Of a stretch of 46,053 bases of DNA, positions 23,521 through 31,324 are shown piece after piece. The notes under the pieces were generated by a model. The model ran no database searches. It saw nothing but the letters and a program-made list of their open reading frames with translations, and was not told where the DNA came from. Positions within the stretch are counted from its first letter, which is position 1. Every line of letters starts with the position of its first letter. The translations under genes were made by a program, and so were the position numbers. The stretch covers positions 1 through 46,053 of the IMG/VR virus record IMGVR_UViG_3300034522_000071; one strand, 5' to 3'. Source of the DNA: a virus.

Positions 23521-23958
23521 ATGGCTGACGACACTCAATCGCTGCTCATCGACGAGCTGCTCAACAAGCTGCGTGCCGTGCCGGTGTTCGGGGCTTCTGT
23601 AGAAGAGGACTTCGTCCAGCGCGTGCTGGATGCCGATGATACAGAGCTGCCGGATACCCTGATCGTTGTCCAGTCCGGGGACACCGAGGAGCTTGAGCGA
23701 GTGGGCAGCGGGAGCGTGAAGGAGCGGGTGACGCTCAACATCGCGCTGGCCACTCGCGCGCGCAACTTCGGGCCAGTCCTGCGTGCCGGCCGGCTTGCTA
23801 TCAAGACGGCGCTGCCAGGCACAAAGGCTGGGCTATCGGGCAAGGGCCTCGTGACCGGCGGCTTCCTCGCCGACTCGCTGCTGCCGGCTGGTGAGGGTCG
23901 GCGCTGGTCGGTGCGCGTCATGCCGCTGCAGCTCACCTACATCCAACAATTCAACTGA
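23521..23958 (+). CDS. Tail terminator protein (gpU-like)
   Basis: A 145-residue protein with the typical pattern of tail terminators: an N-terminal helix LLIDELLNKLRAVPVF, a strand LPDTLIVVQSGD, a central RVTLNIALATRAR, and a final strand RRWSVRVMPLQLTYIQQF. Position between the FII-like protein and the tail tube matches lambda gpU, which stops tail-tube growth. Confidence 0.72.
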   Translation: MADDTQSLLIDELLNKLRAVPVFGASVEEDFVQRVLDADDTELPDTLIVVQSGDTEELERVGSGSVKERVTLNIALATRARNFGPVLRAGRLAIKTALPGTKAGLSGKGLVTGGFLADSLLPAGEGRRWSVRVMPLQLTYIQQFN

Positions 23959-23969
23959 CAGGAGGCCCC

Positions 23970-24185
23970 ATGGCCAAGCTGAAAGTCTCTGCGCCCTTCA
24001 ACTACCGCGAGGGCGCGAAAACCTTCCACTACCAGCCGGGTGACTACGAAGTGACCGAGCGCTGTTCCGATAAGACCGTCAGTGCGGCTGCCGCTGCTCA
24101 TGGCGTGAAGATCAAGGCCGCAGCGTTGCCCGAGGAAAAACCCTCTGCCAAGCCCGCTGCGAAACCGACCACCCCCGCTGAGTAA
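23970..24185 (+). CDS. Small virion-operon protein, Ala/Lys/Pro-rich tail
   Basis: A 71-residue protein with a compact N-terminal part (FNYREGAKTFHYQPGDYEVTE) and a low-complexity C-terminus (EKPSAKPAAKPTTPAE). It lies between the terminator and tail tube genes. The start is supported by AGGAGG upstream. I recognise no family, although small proteins with a similar beginning are common at this site in Pseudomonas phages. Confidence 0.75.
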   Translation: MAKLKVSAPFNYREGAKTFHYQPGDYEVTERCSDKTVSAAAAAHGVKIKAAALPEEKPSAKPAAKPTTPAE

Positions 24186-24244
24186 GCTGCGCCAGCCGGT
24201 GCGAGCTGCTCCAGACCCGCTTCTTCTCCTCGAGGATTTCCACT

Positions 24245-24997
24245 ATGTCTCAAATCGTTGACCGCTCCTTCATTGGTGAAGGGCTGATCTGGGGGCGCGC
24301 CTACCAGAGCCAGGATGCGCTGCTGCCGTTCGGCAACTGCGATTCTTTCAACCTGCGCTACGCGACTGATCGCAAGGCGCTGCCCAACTTCATGGGTGGC
24401 GGCGGTAATCGCAACGTGCGTGAACGGCCCACTGATGTGACAGCCAGCATCGGCATGTATGACCTCACCAGCACCAATATTGCCCGTGTCACTCGCTCGA
24501 CGATCAAGGATGTGGCAGCCGGTGCGGTGGTAAATGAGGTAATTGCCTGTGAGGGCATCGAGGGTGAGTTGATCCCCTTCAAGCACATCCCTGACCTGAG
24601 CGTCCCGCCGACGCTCAAGACCGCTGCTGACGTTGACCTGGTGGCCGGTACTGATTACATCCTGAGTCCGCATGGTGTGATCGTCACTTCGGGTACCTCG
24701 ATCACCTCCGCCGGCATCAAGGCCAGCTACACCCGCAAGGCAACCAGCGAAGTACACATGTTGAACGGCTCCCAGGTGGAGCTGGAGCTGTTCATCGCTG
24801 GCCTGAACGATGCCCAGTCGGGCCAGCCGTTCAGCCTCAAGGTGAACCGCGCGAAGTTCGGGATGCTGCAGGAGTTCCCGGTGCTGGGCCAGGACTACGT
24901 CAAGCTGGATGGCCCCTGCGAGATCCTGGCTGACCCGCTGGTGACCGCCACCGACCTGTCGAAGTTCTGCACGCTGACCCAATTGAAGGCGGCATAA
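24245..24997 (+). CDS. Major tail tube protein
   Basis: The 250-residue protein is beta-rich and lies at the place of lambda gpV. It contains repeated strand motifs such as TDVTASIGMYDLTSTNIARV, a loop DYILSPHGVIVTSGTSI typical of tube proteins, and SEVHMLNGSQVELELFI. It should form the stacked hexameric rings of the tail tube. It is the last rightward virion gene before the reversed accessory genes. Confidence 0.82.
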   Translation: MSQIVDRSFIGEGLIWGRAYQSQDALLPFGNCDSFNLRYATDRKALPNFMGGGGNRNVRERPTDVTASIGMYDLTSTNIARVTRSTIKDVAAGAVVNEVIACEGIEGELIPFKHIPDLSVPPTLKTAADVDLVAGTDYILSPHGVIVTSGTSITSAGIKASYTRKATSEVHMLNGSQVELELFIAGLNDAQSGQPFSLKVNRAKFGMLQEFPVLGQDYVKLDGPCEILADPLVTATDLSKFCTLTQLKAA

Positions 24998-25017
24998 CAG
25001 CGGCGGCCAGGGACGGC

Positions 25018-25635
25018 CTACTCGGCCTTGGCGAAGCGCTGGGCCATATAGTCCAGCGCTTCCTGCTCGCCCGGAGTGACCTTTTTCTGGGTAGCAATAA
25101 TCGTTCGGCTTGCAGCCAACAGCTTGCGTTTGACTGTCTCATCACCCAGTTTATTGATCCGCCCAACGGCGACTTTGAAGCTGTGCAGACTCAGCGTGGC
25201 CGTGCGGCTCAGGACATTGTCTACCTGCTCTTGTGTGATCCTCAGGTCGTGTGTGAACGCCTTGCAGGCTGCGGCGATAACCGCCCGTTCGGGAGCCATC
25301 ATTTTCCCGTCTGCCTTGGCGATAAAGACGAGGATGTCGAGCACAGGAGCATCAGGATTCAGCAGGCTGTCGAGTGTGTACCTGCTGGTCTTCTTGTACA
25401 GGCGGTCCAGATATGCCGGGAGGTTGTCATTCTCTACCACCTCCCCTGTGGCAGTGTCATGGCAATGCCGAATGTCGAATATCCGAAAAGTGCGGTACTG
25501 CTCTCTGAGATGGCAGTGCCCGGAGATTGAGTGTGGGGTGAAGTCAGTGACAGAGACATCCCGCATCGTTGCTTCGTCCATTCCTCGTTGGAAGTGGATG
25601 TGCAGCTTGGCGATCACATCGGCGGGGTTAGGCAT
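25018..25635 (-). CDS. TerB-like domain protein with WYL-like N-terminal segment
   Basis: The product is about 205 residues from the ATG at 25635, preceded by AAGGA; a GTG at 25641 is the alternative. Residues about 35-70 (SGHCHLREQYRTFRIFDIRH) have the C/H-L-x-R/FR-DRI pattern of WYL or related beta domains. Residues about 95-205 (VFIAKADGKMMAPERAVI, then ITQEQVDNVLSRTATLS, then TPGEQEALDYMAQRF) fit a TerB-like helical domain with acidic positions. Proteins with WYL and TerB domains are often stress or defence regulators. It reads against the tail operon and is probably lysogen-expressed cargo. Its upstream neighbour is separated by a hairpin GGGAGG-TTG-CCTCCC (25654-25668). Confidence 0.65.
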   Translation of the reverse strand: MPNPADVIAKLHIHFQRGMDEATMRDVSVTDFTPHSISGHCHLREQYRTFRIFDIRHCHDTATGEVVENDNLPAYLDRLYKKTSRYTLDSLLNPDAPVLDILVFIAKADGKMMAPERAVIAAACKAFTHDLRITQEQVDNVLSRTATLSLHSFKVAVGRINKLGDETVKRKLLAASRTIIATQKKVTPGEQEALDYMAQRFAKAE

Positions 25636-25676
25636 CGTCACCGTCCTTGGCTAGGGAGGTTGCCTCCCTGTGGCTG

Positions 25677-26186
25677 TCAGTTGTCTTTGTTCTCTGCCGC
25701 TTTCAGTGCTTCCAACTCGGCCTGGTCCATCCCCAAAGGGCGGCCTGTTTTGCGCAGAGGGCGTTTGGCTGTAGGGGAGGGGGTGGCACGGTGCAGCTCG
25801 TAATCGATTACCCCGAGCTCTATTTCTCCTGCCGTTTCTGGATCGTCCTTCTGAGGGAATGAGTCCGTCAGGAACTGCAGGCTTCGGGCAATGGTATGCC
25901 GAAGGTTTTTGGCCGCGCGCTCTTCGTGCTCCAGCTCCACCTGTTCCATCGCGGTGGGCTTTCTGATCGCTCTCAGCTCGGCCAGGCGAGCGGCGCTCTC
26001 TTCGTGAAGTTTGCGCAGCATCTGCAGAGCCGGTGTGACGGGCGTCTCTGCCTGGCGAAAGCTGGCCTGCAGGCGAGCAATGATCTCGGCAGTTGCTGAT
26101 CGGTTATTGAGCCGAGATGCCTCTTCGATCTGCGTTTTCAGATCGGCAGGGATGCGGAGGTTGAATTGCGGGTCGGCTCTGCTCAT
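25677..26186 (-). CDS. Arc/Mnt-type repressor with extended C-terminus
   Basis: From the ATG at 26186 the protein has 169 residues. It starts with an Arc-family ribbon-helix-helix domain: DPQFNLRIPADLKTQIEEAS, then RLNNRSATAEIIARLQASF. A helical, charged middle region (LHEESAARLAELRAIRK) and a Pro-rich basic C-terminus follow. The opposite-strand neighbour 26292-26441 has a related RHH, and an antirepressor follows that, so this gene takes the place of P22 mnt. A longer start at 26213 is possible but would cover the operator-like palindrome at 26194-26212. Confidence 0.8.
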   Translation of the reverse strand: MSRADPQFNLRIPADLKTQIEEASRLNNRSATAEIIARLQASFRQAETPVTPALQMLRKLHEESAARLAELRAIRKPTAMEQVELEHEERAAKNLRHTIARSLQFLTDSFPQKDDPETAGEIELGVIDYELHRATPSPTAKRPLRKTGRPLGMDQAELEALKAAENKDN

Positions 26187-26193
26187 TCGTGAC

Positions 26194-26281
26194 TGTTCCG
26201 GTGAACGGAACATGAGGATGCATCACCGTGCTATTGACGGCAATGAATCACCGTTATATATCTATCACTGTCATATAACGG
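26194..26281. promoter_or_regulatory. Divergent promoter with two palindromic operators
   Basis: Two perfect inverted repeats lie between the divergent Arc-like genes: TGTTCCG-gtgaa-CGGAACA (26194-26212) and CCGTTATAT / ATATAACGG (26251-26259 and 26273-26281). A rightward promoter, TTGACG (26234-26239), 17 bases, TATATC (26257-26262), overlaps the second repeat. This is the arrangement expected if one or both ribbon-helix-helix proteins repress antirepressor synthesis, as Mnt and Arc do in P22. Confidence 0.68.
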
Positions 26282-26291
26282 AGGTGTGCTT

Positions 26292-26441
26292 ATGAGTCGG
26301 CAGGATCCGCAGGTAGTGGTCAGGTTGCCTGAGCAATTGAAGGAATGGTTGAAGGCGCAGGCCACAGCAAATCGGCGCAGTCAGAACGCAGAGATCGTAT
26401 TCCGGTTGGAGCAGGCCAAGCGGCAGCAGGAAGCGGCATGA
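26292..26441 (+). CDS. Arc-like ribbon-helix-helix repressor
   Basis: This 49-residue protein consists of a single Arc domain: DPQVVVRLPEQLKEWLKAQA, then TANRRSQNAEIVFRLEQAK. It is the size of P22 Arc (53 residues) and, like Arc, is encoded directly upstream of and in the same direction as an antirepressor gene. GGAGG stands a few bases before the ATG. A hairpin with arms AAGCCC/GGGCTT follows in the 67-base gap before the antirepressor gene. Confidence 0.85.
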   Translation: MSRQDPQVVVRLPEQLKEWLKAQATANRRSQNAEIVFRLEQAKRQQEAA

Positions 26442-26508
26442 TTGCCAAAAAGAAAAGCCCCGGCGGGCAGGCCAGGGCTTCGGTGTAAATCATTTCGAGG
26501 CGATTCAC

Positions 26509-27429
26509 ATGGGAAATACTACGGCGGTACAGGGTGGTGCGCAACAGTTGGTGCGCGTCTTTGATGGCGTTATTGGTGGGATGCCCGCGCAGGTGTGCGA
26601 TGGGCGTGAGCTGCATCTGTTCCTGAAGAACGGTAAGCAATTCTCAGACTGGATCAAGCAGCGCATCGGTCAGTACGGATTCGAGGAGAATCAGGACTTC
26701 GTTATTGCTTCACCGAAAAGTGAAGCAAAGCGTGGCGGGCATAACCGCACCGACTACCATCTCACCCTCGACATGGCCAAAGAGCTGTCGATGGTGGAGA
26801 ACAACGACCAGGGGCGGCAGGCTCGGCGTTACTTTATTGAGATGGAGCGCCGCGCCCATGCTCAGCCACAACAAGCAGAAGATGAGCCTGCAATAGAGCA
26901 ACTGGGCTTGCGGGGCTGCAATGTACTGGTCGCGCACTACGGTGAGCAGATGTGGTTCAGTGCTGGCAACCTGAGCACGGCGCTCGGACTGGGTAGCTCT
27001 GATCGCCTCGTCCGCAGTTTGACTGAGCGGCACAAGCGCAAGCTGAAACGCGGGACTCGCGAGCTGTGGATGATCGACGTGGTTGGTGCCGACCGAGCGG
27101 CGGATTACTGCAAGCCCGATGTAGCCACTGAGTACAAGGCTTGGCTGCAGCGAGTGACTGGCCCCACCGCACAGACCCTTGCGGGCTCGCCGGTTGAGCG
27201 CTTTGGCTTGGAGCAGTTGCTGGATATGCGGCTGCTGGTGAGCTTCGATGAGCGTGGTACCTACCAGGCCAAGCCAATCCCGCCTGGTGCGCTGCTGGTG
27301 AGTCCCTCCCGCCTGGCTAGTGTGTTGAGCGACCCATTCACCGTGCCGACTGAGTTCTTGCCTGAGATTCTCCAGGCGGTGGCCGCTCGCATGGGGGCTG
27401 CAATGCGGCCTGGTTTGCCAGCGGCCTAG
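26509..27429 (+). CDS. AntA-type phage antirepressor
   Basis: The 306-residue protein has an N-terminal AntA/AntB antirepressor domain: DGRELHLFLKNGKQFSDWIK, GFEENQDFVI, then DYHLTLDMAKELSMVENNDQ followed by GRQARRYFIEMERR. The second half (residues about 135-215) begins with VLVAHYGEQMWFSAGNLSTA and contains a Rha/KilA-like regulatory segment. Antirepressors of this family bind and inactivate the CI-type repressor. Preceded by two Arc-like genes, it completes an immI-like switch within the late operon. A strong terminator follows. Confidence 0.88.
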   Translation: MGNTTAVQGGAQQLVRVFDGVIGGMPAQVCDGRELHLFLKNGKQFSDWIKQRIGQYGFEENQDFVIASPKSEAKRGGHNRTDYHLTLDMAKELSMVENNDQGRQARRYFIEMERRAHAQPQQAEDEPAIEQLGLRGCNVLVAHYGEQMWFSAGNLSTALGLGSSDRLVRSLTERHKRKLKRGTRELWMIDVVGADRAADYCKPDVATEYKAWLQRVTGPTAQTLAGSPVERFGLEQLLDMRLLVSFDERGTYQAKPIPPGALLVSPSRLASVLSDPFTVPTEFLPEILQAVAARMGAAMRPGLPAA

Positions 27430-27448
27430 GCCGCTTCCCTCACAGATG

Positions 27449-27470
27449 AACCCGCTTCGGCGGGTTTTTT
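27449..27470 (+). terminator. Rho-independent terminator before tape measure gene
   Basis: AACCCGC (27449-27455), loop TTCG, GCGGGTT (27460-27466) followed by TTTTA. It ends the antirepressor transcript and lies 18 bases before the tape measure start codon. Confidence 0.88.
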
Positions 27471-27488
27471 ATTGCCCGGAGAAAATGA

Positions 27489-30400
27489 ATGGCTGGTATC
27501 AAGGATCGCCTGATTCAGTTCATCCTGCGTGGCAAGGACGAACTGTCTCCGGCGGCGAAGACCTCGGCTGAGGCTCTAGACGCCGTATCTCAGGAGGCTG
27601 CTCGACTTGGCCAGGCGCTTGATGATGCCAAGGGGGCGCAAGGGCTTGGCAAGGCTCTGGAGCGCACCGTGCGCGATGTGGCCCTGGCGCAGCGGAATCT
27701 GAGCCAGGCTGAGCAGCAGGTGGTTGATCTGCGCGAGGCGCTCAACAAGGAGCCTGAGGCTGCTGGTCTGCAGCAGTCGCTCAAGGATGCCGAACGCGCT
27801 GCAGGCCGTGCTCGTCGCCAGCTCAATGCTCTGGATGCTGAGCTTGCCGATACCGAGAAGGCCGCCCAGGCTGCCGGCATCGACACCCATAACCTGGGCG
27901 ACGAGCAGCAGCGCCTCGCGGCTCAGGTGACCCGGGCGCAGCAAGCGCTGGCGGCGAACAATCAGGAGCTGAAAGAAGCGCAGCGCGCCCATGCCGCCGC
28001 CGCCCGCTCTGCCGCCGAGCACACGTCCCGGGTTGATGCGGTGCGGGCTGGCATGACCAGTGGCGCCAAGCAAGTTCTCGGTTTCGCTGCGGCCTTCGTT
28101 TCGCTGAATGCCATCATGGGCCTTGTTCAGAAAGGCCTGAACCTGGTGCGCGATGGCATCTACGCGATGCTGGGTACTGGTGATCAGTACGAACTGCTGG
28201 GCAAGCGCATGGCTTCCCTGATGGGCGGCATTGCCCAGGGGGAGCAGGCTACCGCCTGGATTAAGGACTTTGCCAAAAGCACCCCGCTGGAGGTCAAGGA
28301 CGTCACCGAGGCCTTCGCGCTGCTCAAGTCCTACGGGCTCGACCCAATGGACGGAAGCCTGCAGGCCATCGTCGACAAGAACGAGCAGCTCGGCGGCGGA
28401 ATGGAGCGGCTGCAGGGAATCAGCTCTGCCCTTGGCCAAGCGTACGCCAAGCAGAAGCTGCAGACCGAGGAGATCCTGCAGCTCGTGGAACGTGGCGTGC
28501 CGGCCTGGACGCTACTGGAGAAGGTCACGGGCAAGAACGCTGCCCAGCTCGCCGAACTCGCCAGCAAGGGCAAGCTCGGTCGTGATGTGATCGCCGGGTT
28601 GATCGATGAAATGGGCCGCAGCGCCGAGGGAGCCGCGGCGGACAATATGAGCACGCTGACCGGCCTGGTCAGCAATCTGTCTGACACCTGGTCCGACTTC
28701 CTCAACCGCATCGCCAAGAGCGGGGCCCTCGACTACGCGAAGGAGCAGCTCAAGGGCGTAGCCGACTACATCGACCAGATGGACAAGGACGGCCGGTTGG
28801 ACAAGCTGGCCACGTCCCTCAGCAACGCCTTCCAGCAGGGCGCGGAGAAGTTGAAGGAGTTTGCCGCCAGGCTAGTCGATACGGATTTCGAGAAGCTGCT
28901 CGACGACTCCAGTGCTTGGTTGGACAACTTTGGCAGCCACTTGGAGTCCGCTGCTCAGAGTGTCCAGCTGTTCATTGCGCCGTTCCGTACTCTGGTTAAT
29001 GGTGTGACTTCCGGCCTTTCGCTGGCCGGTGCCGGCTTGGCGCAGTTCGTGGATTTCGCGCTTGCGCGCCTGGAAGTGCTGGCCAAGGCCGTGCCTGCGT
29101 CGATTGGCGGCGATGAGTTGCGAGCGTCGATTGCCGAAGCGCGTGGCTTGATGGCCAGCCTGACCGATGGCTTCCTCGCTCAGGTTGAGCAGGACGGAAA
29201 GGACATCCAGGCCGCATGGGATGTCACGTCCAAGTCCGCAGCTGAAAGTGCCAAGGAGCAGACTGAGGCGGTGCGCCGCGAGTCGTCTGAGCAGATGCTG
29301 CTCGGGCAGGCTGCCGCAGACCACTTCGTTGCCAACCAGAAGCGCAGCAGGGATGCAGCCATTGAGGCTGCTGCGACGGGCCGGCAAGCCATCGAGGGTA
29401 TGGCCCAAGCCCTGCAGCTGCTCGACTCTGCCTCCACCGTGCAGCAACTGGAGAGCCTGCGTGGCGCCCTGCTCGATGCATTCCAGACTGGCAAGCTCAG
29501 CCAGGAAGAGTATGCCCAGGCCACTGGCGTGCTGTCGGGTCGCATCAAGGACCTGCAGGGCGCCGCATCTGGCGCGGCCGATGGCGTGTCCGACCTGGAG
29601 GAAAAGCTGGGCGACCTCAAGTCGGTGCAGGCTGCGATCAGCAGTGCCAAGACGGACGTGGACATCAACAACATCCGCACCGCCCTGCGCAAGCTGTACA
29701 ACGATGGAGAGATCACCGCCAGCCAGTACAACCAGGCGCTGAAGGAAACCAGCGAGCGGCAGAAGGAACTCAAGGGGGCGGTCCAGCAGGGCACCAAGGC
29801 CCAGCAGGATAAGAACAAGGCCGACGAGGATGCCATCGTCACCTCCGAGCAGCTGCGCCGCGAGAGCGGCAAGCGCATGGAGGCCGAGCGCCAGGCAGGC
29901 GATGCAGCGATGCAGGCTCGGCGCAAGGGCAGCGAGGAAGCCAAACGCGACATGAGCGCCATGGAGGGCTTCTTTGGCGGCGTACTGAGTCGAGCACGTG
30001 AGCCTCTGGCTGGGCTGAGCAAGGCTGCCCTAGACGCCTATGACAAGTTGCGTGGCATCAAGTCGGCCGACTTGGAACTTGATACCAGCAGCCTCGAAGC
30101 CACCTCTCGATCTTTGGAGAAAGTAAGCAAACAGCTCGGTGCGGTCGGCTCAGCAATGGTTGACCCGCTGACCTCGCGTTTGGGCAAGTGGGCGCTCAGC
30201 GCCCAGCGGGCAAGCCTGGAAACACAGCAGGCTTACCTGGGCCAGAAAGCCTCTCTGCAGTCGCTGATGGAACGGTACGAGAGCGGCCAGATGACGCTGG
30301 CTGGCTTTGCGAATGCGGCTGCCTCTGCAAAGAGCCGGCTTGGCCTCCTCGATGACTCTGACTTGAGTGGGCTTGAATCCGCCATCAAGTCTGCAAAGGA

Positions 30401-30830
30401 GCAGATGAAACAGCTCGGTGAGTCCACCCGGGGCACCCTGGAGAGTTTGCAGGATGAGCTGGACGGGCTGGAGGGGCGTGAGGCAGACATCCAGCGCCGA
30501 CGCTTCGCTGCCCGGCAGCGTGAGCTGCAGGCGCAGCTCGCAGAGGCTCAGGCCAGTGGCGATGCCAATGCGGTCAGCAATGCCGCGCGTGCTCTCGGTG
30601 TGCTGCGTCAGATCGAGGCGGCTACTGAGCAGCAAAGGGTGCGCGAAGAGCAGAAGAAGCGCATAGAAGGAGAGCAGCGGCCGGGCGGCGAGGGAGCCCA
30701 AGCACAGATGCCCAGCAAGGTCATCCGTCTTGAGGTGAAAGAGCGATCGGTCGATGTTGCCGTTAACGACGCAGCTGATGAAACCAAGTTGCTCAGCCTC
30801 CTCGAGGATGCTGGTTTAAGGAGCCTTTGA
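27489..30830 (+). CDS. Tail tape measure protein
   Basis: The 1113-residue protein has a long N-terminal coiled coil (about residues 25-185), then a hydrophobic segment (VLGFAAAFVSLNAIMGLVQK, about residue 197). A tape-measure domain follows (FAKSTPLEVKDVTEAFALLK, then YGLDPMDGSLQAIVDKNEQL, then ILQLVERGVPAWTLLEKVTG). The C-terminal half holds further coiled-coil repeats with many Ala, Gln and Lys residues. It determines tail length and is ejected through the membrane during infection. A two-gene chaperone pair (G/GT) expected just upstream is absent. Confidence 0.93.
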   Translation: MAGIKDRLIQFILRGKDELSPAAKTSAEALDAVSQEAARLGQALDDAKGAQGLGKALERTVRDVALAQRNLSQAEQQVVDLREALNKEPEAAGLQQSLKDAERAAGRARRQLNALDAELADTEKAAQAAGIDTHNLGDEQQRLAAQVTRAQQALAANNQELKEAQRAHAAAARSAAEHTSRVDAVRAGMTSGAKQVLGFAAAFVSLNAIMGLVQKGLNLVRDGIYAMLGTGDQYELLGKRMASLMGGIAQGEQATAWIKDFAKSTPLEVKDVTEAFALLKSYGLDPMDGSLQAIVDKNEQLGGGMERLQGISSALGQAYAKQKLQTEEILQLVERGVPAWTLLEKVTGKNAAQLAELASKGKLGRDVIAGLIDEMGRSAEGAAADNMSTLTGLVSNLSDTWSDFLNRIAKSGALDYAKEQLKGVADYIDQMDKDGRLDKLATSLSNAFQQGAEKLKEFAARLVDTDFEKLLDDSSAWLDNFGSHLESAAQSVQLFIAPFRTLVNGVTSGLSLAGAGLAQFVDFALARLEVLAKAVPASIGGDELRASIAEARGLMASLTDGFLAQVEQDGKDIQAAWDVTSKSAAESAKEQTEAVRRESSEQMLLGQAAADHFVANQKRSRDAAIEAAATGRQAIEGMAQALQLLDSASTVQQLESLRGALLDAFQTGKLSQEEYAQATGVLSGRIKDLQGAASGAADGVSDLEEKLGDLKSVQAAISSAKTDVDINNIRTALRKLYNDGEITASQYNQALKETSERQKELKGAVQQGTKAQQDKNKADEDAIVTSEQLRRESGKRMEAERQAGDAAMQARRKGSEEAKRDMSAMEGFFGGVLSRAREPLAGLSKAALDAYDKLRGIKSADLELDTSSLEATSRSLEKVSKQLGAVGSAMVDPLTSRLGKWALSAQRASLETQQAYLGQKASLQSLMERYESGQMTLAGFANAAASAKSRLGLLDDSDLSGLESAIKSAKEQMKQLGESTRGTLESLQDELDGLEGREADIQRRRFAARQRELQAQLAEAQASGDANAVSNAARALGVLRQIEAATEQQRVREEQKKRIEGEQRPGGEGAQAQMPSKVIRLEVKERSVDVAVNDAADETKLLSLLEDAGLRSL

Positions 30831-31264
30831 TGCCATACACCCTGACCTTGGACTCGATCGACCTGGCGGCCGACCCCGAGCTGGGCGGCGAGCAGCTGCA
30901 GTGGACGGATGAGCACGAGTGGGATCCGGTGGAGCAGAACCAGGACCGCTCACTGGGCGGGGCGCTGATGGTGCAGGAGGGCGCCAAGCTATACGGGCGC
31001 CCGATTACCCTGGCCAGCAATGACGGAGCCTGGTTCACCAAGGCGACTATCGACGCCCTGCAGGCGCTGCGCGATCAGCCTGGCATCGTGATGTTGTTGA
31101 CCCTCCCCGGCGGGCAGCAGCATCACGTGACTTGGAATCGTGTGGCTGGGTACCCGGTTGAAGCTGTCCCGCTGTTCCGCCAGGTGGTTTACAGCCCCGG
31201 CGACCTGTTCCTGCTCACCCTTCGCCTCATCACCGTGGCGCCGCCGGCTGCGCCGACGCCCTGA
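30830..31264 (+). CDS. Tail protein after tape measure, possibly distal tail
   Basis: A 144-residue beta-rich protein starting at the ATG at 30830, which overlaps the tape measure stop (SD AAGGAG). It contains HEWDPVEQNQDRSLGGALMV and a final strand LFLLTLRLITV. The position directly after the tape measure matches distal tail or lambda gpM-type proteins, but I do not recognise the sequence family with certainty. Confidence 0.7.
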   Translation: MPYTLTLDSIDLAADPELGGEQLQWTDEHEWDPVEQNQDRSLGGALMVQEGAKLYGRPITLASNDGAWFTKATIDALQALRDQPGIVMLLTLPGGQQHHVTWNRVAGYPVEAVPLFRQVVYSPGDLFLLTLRLITVAPPAAPTP

Positions 31265-31281
31265 CCTGAACCATCCCGACC

Positions 31282-31306
31282 AAGCCCGCCCCGTGCGGGC
31301 TTTTTT
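31282..31306 (+). terminator. Rho-independent terminator before the large tail gene
   Basis: AAGCCCGC (31282-31289), five-base loop, GCGGGCTT (31295-31302) and a T run through 31306. It lies 19 bases before the ATG of the 1193-residue tail protein, with the SD CGGAG directly after it. Confidence 0.88.
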
Positions 31307-31324
31307 GTGCCCGGAGAATCCTGA

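Noticed and set aside
26251-26281. LexA box in the divergent Arc promoter
   Set aside because: The inverted repeat CCGTTATAT/ATATAACGG lacks the CTG-N10-CAG pattern.
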